DNA of 64,000 bases, taken from Desertimonas sp963772825. Lineage in GTDB: Bacteria > Actinomycetota > Acidimicrobiia > Acidimicrobiales > Ilumatobacteraceae. A program made the translations under genes and the position numbers. The notes beneath the pieces are model-generated. The model had not been told where the DNA came from and ran no database searches. It saw only the letters and a program-made list of their open reading frames with translations. Below are positions 51,345 to 57,964 of this stretch, piece after piece. Every line of letters starts with the position of its first letter. Positions within the stretch are counted from its first letter, which is position 1. Where the stretch lies: the NCBI GenBank assembly GCA_963772825.1, contig CAVYYX010000003.1, forward strand, positions 1 to 64,000, given 5' to 3'.

Positions 51345-51947
51345 CTACGGGTATGACGTTGTCGAGCGATGCCGGCTGTCGGTTTCGAGCAGGTCGAGGT
51401 GGCGGGTCAACGTGGCGGTGAGCCGTGACGGTTCAGCTTCGCGCTGGCTGAGGGCGGCATGGACGGCGAGTCCGTCGATGACCGCATGGAGCCGGCGCGC
51501 CTCGAACTCGATGTCACTGGCCCCGAGCGCCTCGACGGCGATGGTGCAGGCCTGCCGTAAGGCATCGTGCACGTCGGCCCACAGGTCGCCCAGCTCGGGT
51601 CGCACGAGCGCCTGCGCGGTGAACGCCAGCCACACCTCGTTCTCCGTGCGACGTGGTTCGTCGAGGGGGAGCAATTGGTGGAGACGCTGCTCGATGGCCT
51701 GTCGCTCGCTCGCCGCGGCAGGGGCCGCCGCGACTCGGGCGTCGACGCGCTCGACGACGAGGTTCATGGCGTAGGCGAGCAGGTCGGACTGCGATGGGAA
51801 GAAGTGGCGGAGCGACCCGACCGACACACCGGCCTCAGCGGCGACAGCGCGCACCGATGCACGCTCGACGCCATCGCGACAGATGACCCGCCACACGGCC
51901 TCGGCCAGGTCGCGCCGGCGAGCGTCGTGGTCAAGGATCTTTGGCAC
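51345..51947 (-). CDS. TetR family transcriptional regulator
   Basis: A 200-residue repressor. The helix-turn-helix is LAEAVWRVICRDGVERASVR then AVAAEAGVSVGSLRHFFPSQ at about residues 12-50, followed by the TetR ligand domain (DEPRRTENEVWLAFTAQALV, VHAALSQREAEPSRLTATLT). GTG 51947 is the start; the frame further upstream to 52709 is antisense to the cupredoxin gene. The palindrome at 51956-51999 lies immediately upstream and is shared with the divergent cupredoxin gene, pointing to autoregulation. Confidence 0.88.
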   Translation of the reverse strand: MPKILDHDARRRDLAEAVWRVICRDGVERASVRAVAAEAGVSVGSLRHFFPSQSDLLAYAMNLVVERVDARVAAAPAAASERQAIEQRLHQLLPLDEPRRTENEVWLAFTAQALVRPELGDLWADVHDALRQACTIAVEALGASDIEFEARRLHAVIDGLAVHAALSQREAEPSRLTATLTRHLDLLETDSRHRSTTSYP

Positions 51948-51955
51948 GAAACCTT

Positions 51956-51999
51956 TTCTAGTACAACTGTGCCAGTTTTCTGGTACGGTCGTACTAGAA
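51956..51999. promoter_or_regulatory. TetR operator candidate, inverted repeat TTCTAGTAC...GTACTAGAA
   Basis: Nine-base arms at 51956-51964 and 51991-51999 form a perfect inverted repeat with a 26-base spacer, itself holding a smaller gtac pair. It occupies the whole gap between the TetR start (51947) and the cupredoxin ribosome site (GGGGAGGA, 52002-52009). Confidence 0.65.
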
Positions 52000-52014
52000 A
52001 CGGGGAGGACACCG

Positions 52015-52419
52015 ATGAACCACAAAGTCCTTTTGGCAGCCGGAATCGTCGCTACCGCGCTTGGCGCGGCGCTGGTCGTGTTTGTGGTCGCTGGCGGTCT
52101 CGATCGCACGACGACCGCCCGACTGGCCGGCTCGGGCAGACAGGTGGTGACGGTAGAGCTCATCGACTCATACGCCTGGTTCGACATCTCGCCCGACGTG
52201 ATCGAGGTGGCACCAGGAACCGAACTCGTCCTCGACGTCGTCAACCAGGCCGATGGCGCGCACGACCTGGACGTTGCCGGCCGCAGGACCCGAACCCTGG
52301 GGCCCGGCGAGTCCGAGCGACTCGACCTCGGTTCGGTGACCGAGTCGTTCCACGCACGCTGCACGATCGGCGACCACGATGCCGCAGGCATGACCCTCGA
52401 GATCCGGGTCGCCAGATAG
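52015..52419 (+). CDS. Membrane-anchored cupredoxin-like copper protein
   Basis: A 134-residue protein with an N-terminal membrane anchor (LLAAGIVATALGAALVVFVV) and an extracytoplasmic cupredoxin fold. ELIDSYAWFDISPDVIEVAP and TELVLDVVNQADGAHDLDV give the first His ligand; ARCTIGDHDAAGM supplies Cys, His and Met, the usual type 1 copper set. ATG 52015 has GGGGAGGA six bases upstream. Divergent from a TetR regulator, it may carry electrons or buffer copper under an inducible control. Confidence 0.82.
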   Translation: MNHKVLLAAGIVATALGAALVVFVVAGGLDRTTTARLAGSGRQVVTVELIDSYAWFDISPDVIEVAPGTELVLDVVNQADGAHDLDVAGRRTRTLGPGESERLDLGSVTESFHARCTIGDHDAAGMTLEIRVAR

Positions 52420-52503
52420 TGCAATGGGCACGAATTCCGGTGGCCGGTCGGCGGTTCAGGATCGGCGTGATGGCCGTCGCACCAAGCACCTTGATGCAGG
52501 CGT

Positions 52504-52989
52504 TCAGTCGACGTCGGGCACGGCGATCTCTCGGAGCGGGTCGCCACCATCGATGAACAGCCGGCCTCCGGGCACCAGAGCGCGGCCGAGCCGGGGAAGC
52601 GCAAGCGACTCAGCCTCGCGGTCGCGGCCGTCGAACGCACCGACCCGAACTGCAAAGGCGACGTCGTAACGCTCCTCTCCGGGTTGCAGCTCAAGTTCCT
52701 CGACTGCAACGTGGCGTGGCGTCAGCCTTCCAGCCGAGATCAACGCTGCTGCCGACTCGGTGAGCAGCGCGATCGCCTTGGCCGAACGGTCAACGGCGAG
52801 CACGTGACCGGACGCGCCGACGCGCTCGGCGACCTCGCGTGCGGCAGCGCCCGGTCCACAGCCGATCTCGATCACCCGCATCCCAGCGCGAAGCGGCAGC
52901 GCATCGACAATCGCCTCCAATCTCGGCGACAGTGAGGCCACCCCTGACACCGTACCGCTCGCCCAAAATTGGCCGACCGGCACGTACAC
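52504..52989 (-). CDS. Class I SAM-dependent methyltransferase
   Basis: A ~161-residue methyltransferase. ALPLRAGMRVIEIGCGPGAA is motif I for SAM binding, HVLAVDRSAKAI motif II with the ribose-binding Asp, and YDVAFAVRVGAFD the post-II strand; LVPGGRLFIDGG is the strand-loop near the end. GTG 52989 gives the longest form; GTG codons near SLSPRLEAI would shorten it by about 18 residues. The acceptor is unknown. It is divergent from the DUF4188 gene. Confidence 0.82.
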   Translation of the reverse strand: MYVPVGQFWASGTVSGVASLSPRLEAIVDALPLRAGMRVIEIGCGPGAAAREVAERVGASGHVLAVDRSAKAIALLTESAAALISAGRLTPRHVAVEELELQPGEERYDVAFAVRVGAFDGRDREAESLALPRLGRALVPGGRLFIDGGDPLREIAVPDVD

Positions 52990-53057
52990 CGCCCGTAAGA
53001 TCCGACGGGCGGTGGGACGGCGAGTCGCGGTAGTGCCCGCCGTCGAGGGAGGTTGGC

Positions 53058-53540
53058 GTGGCGACCGAGGTCAAGTCGGGTCGATGGACGGCGCAGATCG
53101 ATGGTGACTTCGTCGTGTTCCTGATCGGCGCCCGGTTCAACTCGAAGTGGCAAGCGTTCCGCGCGATCGCCGACCTCGGTGGACGCCGCGGCATGGGGCA
53201 CATGCTCAAGTACCTCACCGAACACCCGGACAAGGGTCTGCTCGGCTATGAGACGGCCGGGTTTACGGTGATCCAGTACTGGCGATCGTTCGACCACCTC
53301 GAAGCGTTCGCGAAGGACGACACCGATCCCCATCTCGCCGTGTGGCGGAACTACTGGAAGCGTGTTGGACGCAGCGCTCGCAGTGGCATCTGGCACGAGA
53401 CCTACCTCGTCCGAGACGGTGAGTACGAGGCGATCTACGGCAACATGCCAGCTCATGGGCTGGGCAAGGCCACATCGCTGCTCCCCCTTTCGGAAGCGAG
53501 CAGTGCACGTCGACGACTCCGCAGCGCGGTCGGCGCGTAA
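53058..53540 (+). CDS. DUF4188 (monooxygenase-like) protein
   Basis: A 160-residue protein. GRWTAQIDGDFVVFLIGARF begins a ferredoxin-like fold, KGLLGYETAGFTVIQYWRSF and DHLEAFA follow, and WRNYWKRVGRSARSGIWHET carries conserved basic residues, all typical of DUF4188. The GTG start has GAGGGAGG upstream. No function is established; relatives are often beside stress or detoxification genes. Confidence 0.82.
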   Translation: MATEVKSGRWTAQIDGDFVVFLIGARFNSKWQAFRAIADLGGRRGMGHMLKYLTEHPDKGLLGYETAGFTVIQYWRSFDHLEAFAKDDTDPHLAVWRNYWKRVGRSARSGIWHETYLVRDGEYEAIYGNMPAHGLGKATSLLPLSEASSARRRLRSAVGA

Positions 53541-53683
53541 CAAGCTGCGCGCCGGGGCCGACTCGGCGCCGTCAGCGAGGACCCCTTCCTTTCGATCGCC
53601 CGTCGGCGACAGCCGACGCAAAGAGGATGACGTTCTGGGCGGGTTGTGTCTGCTCAATCGGCGCTCCCGGGACGCGCTGCAAC

Positions 53684-54469
53684 TCAACCTGAGGAGATCG
53701 CCTCCTCGCTCTCGAGCCATGAATCGAAGGTGGTGGCGGCGAGCAGCGCCTCAGGCCCGGGAAGGAGGGCGTCCCCGGCCATCTCGATGCCGAACGGACC
53801 ATCGTGCCAGCTCGGGATGAGCGTCAGGGACTCGCCGCGCCGGGTGAGTGTGCGCCGTGCCATGTCCACGAGATCTTGGGGGCCCGGTCCGGCAAGGTCG
53901 ATGGTGCCGAATCGCGCCGGCGAGACGGCGCTCGTGGCGACCACGTCGGCAACGTCAGAGACCGCGACGGGCTGCACGAGCAACGGGGGAATGACGGCGG
54001 TCTGCCCCTGTCGAGTCCAGCTGACCACCATGGCCGCGAACTCATGGAACTGGGCAGCGCGAACGATGGTGTAGGGGACCGGCCCGGTCTGGACGAGGTG
54101 TTCCTGGTGTCGCTTCCCGACGTAGTGAGCGTTGCCGTGGACGCGGTCGACGCCAAGGATCGACAGGAGGACGTGGTGAGCGACGCCGGCTCGTTCTTCG
54201 GCTTCGAGGAGGTGCCCCGTCGCGTTGGCGAAGAACTCTCGTGCAGCGTCGTCGTCAGCAACCGACGTGTTCGTGACGTCGATGAGGGCATCGACGTCGG
54301 CCAACGCTCGATCGATGCCCTGTCCAGCGACGAGGTCGACGCCAGATGAGCGAGACATCACGACGGTCTGGTGCCCCGCTCGCTGCAGCGCCGACACGAC
54401 GCGACGTCCTGTCCGTCCGGTTCCCCCAGCTACGGCGACGCGGATCCCGACGTCTCGGTTCGTGCTCAT
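53684..54469 (-). CDS. NmrA-like NAD(P)H-binding epimerase/dehydratase family protein
   Basis: A 261-residue atypical short-chain dehydrogenase. RVAVAGGTGRTGRRVVSALQ is the Rossmann GxxGxxG variant, ALIDVTNTSVADDDAAREFF and HHVLLSILGVDRV the core, and YTIVRAAQFHEFAA the substrate-side segment of NmrA/YtfG-type proteins. No YxxxK-type active site is evident except HYVGKRHQE, whose Tyr-Lys spacing is short. These proteins sense or reduce nucleotides or quinones. It directly follows the sigma-factor gene (29 bases apart) and is probably co-transcribed, a common actinobacterial pairing. Confidence 0.83.
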   Translation of the reverse strand: MSTNRDVGIRVAVAGGTGRTGRRVVSALQRAGHQTVVMSRSSGVDLVAGQGIDRALADVDALIDVTNTSVADDDAAREFFANATGHLLEAEERAGVAHHVLLSILGVDRVHGNAHYVGKRHQEHLVQTGPVPYTIVRAAQFHEFAAMVVSWTRQGQTAVIPPLLVQPVAVSDVADVVATSAVSPARFGTIDLAGPGPQDLVDMARRTLTRRGESLTLIPSWHDGPFGIEMAGDALLPGPEALLAATTFDSWLESEEAISSG

Positions 54470-54497
54470 ACCGCGATCCGATCAGCGACCGAGGCGG

Positions 54498-55403
54498 TCA
54501 CGACGGCGTCCTCGGCGGTGCTTCGTTCGCGTCGGCGAGTTGTCGGTGCAGGTATCGGAGCTTGTCGGGGTTCATGATCCAGTGGATCTCTCGGATCTTG
54601 TCGCCGCGGACGTCGAGGGCGAGCAGTGTGAACTGGCGGCCGAACCAGAGGGTGACCGCGGGCTGTCCGTTCACGTCCACTGGGCGCACGTCGCGAACAG
54701 GCAGGTGGCGCCGAAGCGTTCCGACGTACTGGACGATGTGTTCGGCGCCCAGGACGGGTTGCCGGGCGGCGTGTGCTTTGCCGCCGCCGTCGCTGTACGA
54801 CGCGGCATCAGCGGCCAGCAGGTCTTGCACTTGGGCGAGGTCGCCGTTCTCGAGGGCTGTGAGGAACCGCTCCAGGGTCTCGTCGTGCACGGCGCGTCCG
54901 CAGCGCCCGACATCGCGGTCGAGGTGGCTACGGGCACGACGAAGGTGTTGACGGGCGCCTGCCTCACTGATCCCGAGGATGTCGGCGACCTCGGCGTGGC
55001 TCATGTCGAAGGCTTCGTGCAGCACGAGCACCGCCCGCTCTGGAGGCGTGAGCGCCTCCATCATGCGCAACGTCGCCAGCGACACGGTGTCGCGTCGCTC
55101 GACGGTGTCCAATGGGCCCAGCCGTGACGGGTCGGTCAACACGGGCTCGGGGAGCCACTCCCCGACGTACGTCTCGCGTGTGGCTCGTGCTGATCGAAGT
55201 TGGTCGATCGCCAGGCGGGTGACGACCGTCGTGAGGAACGCCAGCGGCTCGCGAACCTGTTCTCGGTCGACACCCATCCATCGGACCATGGCCTCGGCAA
55301 CGACGTCCTCGGCGTCCCAGGCACTGCCCAACATCCGGTAGGCGATTCCGAGCAGCCGCGGCCGGTACTCGTTGAAGTCTCGGGTGAGCGTGTCGGGGTT
55401 CAT
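54498..55403 (-). CDS. ECF RNA polymerase sigma factor, SigJ-like with SnoaL domain
   Basis: A 301-residue ECF41/SigJ-type sigma factor. RPRLLGIAYRMLGSAWDAED is region 2.1-2.2, VRWMGVDREQVREPLAFLTT region 2.3-2.4, and EALTPPERAVLVLHEAFDMS then EVADILGISEAGARQHLRRA region 4. The C-terminal SnoaL-like domain (TALENGDLAQVQDLLAADAA, ALDVRGDKIREIHWIMNPDK) replaces a separate anti-sigma factor, as is typical. ATG 55403 is used; the frame to 55736 upstream is not family-like. It probably drives the NmrA-like gene just downstream. Confidence 0.9.
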   Translation of the reverse strand: MNPDTLTRDFNEYRPRLLGIAYRMLGSAWDAEDVVAEAMVRWMGVDREQVREPLAFLTTVVTRLAIDQLRSARATRETYVGEWLPEPVLTDPSRLGPLDTVERRDTVSLATLRMMEALTPPERAVLVLHEAFDMSHAEVADILGISEAGARQHLRRARSHLDRDVGRCGRAVHDETLERFLTALENGDLAQVQDLLAADAASYSDGGGKAHAARQPVLGAEHIVQYVGTLRRHLPVRDVRPVDVNGQPAVTLWFGRQFTLLALDVRGDKIREIHWIMNPDKLRYLHRQLADANEAPPRTPS

Positions 55404-55884
55404 CTGGTCTGGCTGGTCATCACGGTCGGGACCACGCCGCCGAGCGACTCGGCGGCGCAGCGACGGCTCGAGTCCAGACGCTTGTCCGGATGGTGTCAAG
55501 GTCGGTGTCAAGGTCGGTGTCGCGCTGGCCACGCTGGCTCTCCTCTGCGGAGCGGTGTGTCGGTGTCGCGATGTTGACGGCTGAGCGCGACGAAACGTGA
55601 CAGGTGCGGCGATCGGCACCGCCGAGAAGGGGAATGTTCGATGAAGGTCTTCGTTGCCGGTCTGTGACCGTGTCTGGCGACGGACGTCCGGCGTGACGAT
55701 CGCGCTGTGAACGGGGTCACCGTCCGAACCCGTCACGCCGATCCGCCCTCAGCCGTCACATCGTCATGGCCACCAATCGTCATGCGCGGTGAGCCGAGCT
55801 GCGACACCCGACGTTCACCACAACGAACACGATCGGCCAGCTGCGAGCCGTCGCCGGCCATTCACCAACAGGAAGGACGACATC
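55404..55884. other. 481-base stretch upstream of sigma and DoxX genes, with a short tandem repeat
   Basis: No gene could be supported. It should hold the divergent promoters of the sigma factor and DoxX genes. A tandem repeat of gtgtcaaggtcg lies at 55493-55521 (two full units and the start of a third). Confidence 0.4.
55493..55521 (+). repeat. 12-bp tandem repeat
   Basis: Unit gtgtcaaggtcg, two full copies and five bases of a third, upstream of the SigJ-like gene. It may be incidental, or a promoter-proximal spacer element. Confidence 0.6.
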
Positions 55885-56265
55885 ATGAACCTCACGCTGT
55901 GGATCACCACCGGTTTGCTGACCGTCGTCGCCCTCGCCGGCGGCATCAGCAAGACGTTCGTGTCCAAGGACAAGCTCGCTCACGTGTCAGGCGGAGGATG
56001 GACCAAGGACCACACTGCCGGCTTCGTCAAGACCCTCGGGATCCTCGAGCTGCTCGCCGTGGCGGGCCTCACCCTCCCCGCCGTGGTCGACGTGGCCCCC
56101 GTCCTCGTACCCATCACCGCCGCCTGCTGGATCCTGCTGATGGTCGGCGCGATGATCACGCACCTTCGCCGCGGCGAGCACAGGTTCGTCACGCTCAACC
56201 TCGTCTACCTCGTACTCGCAGCATTCATCGCGTGGGGTCGGTTCGGCCCGCAATCGTTCAGCTGA
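55885..56265 (+). CDS. DoxX family membrane protein
   Basis: A 126-residue protein with four membrane helices: LWITTGLLTVVALAGGISKT, FVKTLGILELLAVAGLTLPA, PITAACWILLMVGAMITHLR and LNLVYLVLAAFIAWGRFG. The GGISKTFVSKDKLAHVSGGG segment after helix 1 and the late GEHRF loop match DoxX-like proteins. ATG 55885 has AGGAAGGA nine bases upstream. DoxX members belong to envelope redox and sulfur systems; here, beside a SigJ-like factor and near SodC, an oxidative-stress role is plausible. Confidence 0.87.
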   Translation: MNLTLWITTGLLTVVALAGGISKTFVSKDKLAHVSGGGWTKDHTAGFVKTLGILELLAVAGLTLPAVVDVAPVLVPITAACWILLMVGAMITHLRRGEHRFVTLNLVYLVLAAFIAWGRFGPQSFS

Positions 56266-56536
56266 ACGGCTCCGAGCAACTGGAGCCGATGGCGATGAGT
56301 CTCGTTGCCGGACGTGCGACCTGCCCCCGGACCGGCTCACAGCGCGACATGTCGGCGCCGGGTCGTTCGGACGCCAGTGCGAGCGCGACGAACAGCGTCG
56401 TCGCGCTCGCGAACTGATCGGCGGCCTGACGAGCACCGTCGTAACGGGTCCCGATCAGCTCCATCTGGAACCCGTCCGGTGAGTGCAGGCGTTGGCAATC
56501 GTCGGACGAGGGAAACGCGGTCGTTTCCGCCCAGTG

Positions 56537-57151
56537 TCAGGCAACGGTGATCTCGCCGCAGGCGACCCGGTCGCCGGCATTTCCTGTGGCCTGGGTGCGG
56601 TCCACTGCGTCGGGACTGTTGGGGTCGTACTGGTTGGGCTCGCTGCCGACCGGGATGTTGCCAAAGTTGTCTGGGCCAGCGTGGACGATCACGACACGAC
56701 CGTCCAGCTCGTCGACGCTTCCTTCGATCGTGAAGGCGGCCTCGGCGCTGCCGTTGCTGTCGAGGAACAGCGGCGCCATGTCGCCGTCGTGGCTCCCGTG
56801 GAGCTGTCCCTCCTGCTTCAGGTGTCCATCGGCAGACACAAACCATTCCGACGGCTCGGCTGCCGGATCGGCCTGGCAGCCGTCGCCGTTGGCCGGGTCG
56901 TCGTTGGCATGGATGTGGAAGCCGTGGAACGAGCTCACCGCAGTCGCCTCGGGCGGCACCTGAAGCGACACCTGGACCTCGATCGCGCCGTCTTGCTCAC
57001 GGAAGTCAACGGAGCCGATGTCGGTGCCATCGGCGAGTCGCAGTGTGGATTGGGCGTTCGAGCCGGTGTCGTCGGTGGCCGCCACAGCGGCGGTCGTGAC
57101 GATGACAGCGCCAACGGCGGCGAGGCTGGCGATGGTGAGTGCTTGCTTCAT
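56537..57151 (-). CDS. sodC: Copper/zinc superoxide dismutase, exported
   Basis: A 204-residue SodC-type enzyme that would dismute superoxide outside the membrane. A signal peptide (LTIASLAAVGAVIVTTAAVA) precedes the Greek-key barrel. FHGFHIHANDD gives copper-ligand His residues, QLHGSHDGDMAPLFLDSNGS the zinc loop (with bridging His and Asp), and VIVHAGPDNFGNIP the final copper His. GNAGDRVACGEITVA contains the active-site Arg. DPANGDGCQADP, before the zinc loop, and VACGE hold the disulfide cysteines. ATG 57151 is the start. Confidence 0.9.
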   Translation of the reverse strand: MKQALTIASLAAVGAVIVTTAAVAATDDTGSNAQSTLRLADGTDIGSVDFREQDGAIEVQVSLQVPPEATAVSSFHGFHIHANDDPANGDGCQADPAAEPSEWFVSADGHLKQEGQLHGSHDGDMAPLFLDSNGSAEAAFTIEGSVDELDGRVVIVHAGPDNFGNIPVGSEPNQYDPNSPDAVDRTQATGNAGDRVACGEITVA

Positions 57152-57218
57152 GGGTTCTCCTTGGTTCTTGTTTGGGTTGAGATCACGGCGATCGGTCGTG
57201 GGTCTGGGGGAGCAGGGT

Positions 57219-57434
57219 TCAATCGCGGTCGAACAGCATCCAGACGACGGACGACAGAGCGAGTAAGGCGAGACCAGCGGCGAGTTGGACGGGAGCGCGC
57301 CACAGCAGCCCGAAGAAGAGCAACGGGACCGCCGGCACGATGGGGATGATCGCTAGCCAGCGGAGCCAGCTCAGGATGGCCCGGAGTGCCGCGTGAGAGT
57401 GCTGTGACGGCGGTGGTGCTGGGGGTACGAGCAA
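57219..57434 (-). CDS. Small two-helix membrane protein
   Basis: A 71-residue protein with a Pro-rich start (VPPAPPPSQHSH) and two hydrophobic helices, LRWLAIIPIVPAVPLLFFGL and APVQLAAGLALLALSSVVWM, ending FDRD. The start is a non-ATG codon (TTG 57434). It lies 67 bases before SodC on the same strand and may share its transcript. No family was recognised. Confidence 0.5.
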   Translation of the reverse strand: MLVPPAPPPSQHSHAALRAILSWLRWLAIIPIVPAVPLLFFGLLWRAPVQLAAGLALLALSSVVWMLFDRD

Positions 57435-57665
57435 CGCACCGGATCTGGCACCGCAGTGGTCGGTGGGCGATAAGACGTTCGGGGTCGTGATGGCGTGTCC
57501 GTCCGGAGGCGGTGAGCCTGCGGTCGTTGCCGCGTTGAGGGCTCTCGCTGTGGTCTCGCATCGACTTGTTGTTGCGTTCGAGGCGTCGCGCGGTTCTCGA
57601 ACCGTGGATCGAGTTCGCTTCGATATCCCCGAACCGATCGCGGGCTTCGGCGCGACAGTGAGGAC

Positions 57666-57960
57666 GTGGGGCTCCGGTTAGACGCCTGCGGCGATGCAGA
57701 GCTCGTGGCATTGGTCGCCGACGAGCATCGCGATGCGCTCGGCGAGTTGTATCGGCGCTATGCCGGTTGGCTGATACTGCGGTTGCGTCATCGATGCGCC
57801 GACGACGGGTTGGCGGCTGAGGCGCTCCAGGACACGTTCGTGGCGGTGTGGCGCGGCGCGGCCGGCTATCGAGGCTCGGGCGAGGTTGCCGGCTGGTTGT
57901 GGGCGATTTCGATCCGCCGGCTGATCGCCCTGCTGCATGCTGATCGTCACCGTCACGCGC
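57666..57960 (+). pseudogene. Truncated ECF sigma factor (region 2 only)
   Basis: Reads LVALVADEHRDALGELYRRY then CADDGLAAEALQDTFVAVWR and EVAGWLWAISIRRLIALLHA, a clear sigma region 2. It stops being family-like at about 57955, just where the antisense cyclase gene ends; region 4 is missing in all frames. The open frame runs on to 58001 with unrelated sequence. Without region 4 it cannot recognise a -35 element, so it is probably a remnant. A deletion joined it to its neighbour. Confidence 0.72.
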
Positions 57961-57964
57961 CGTG

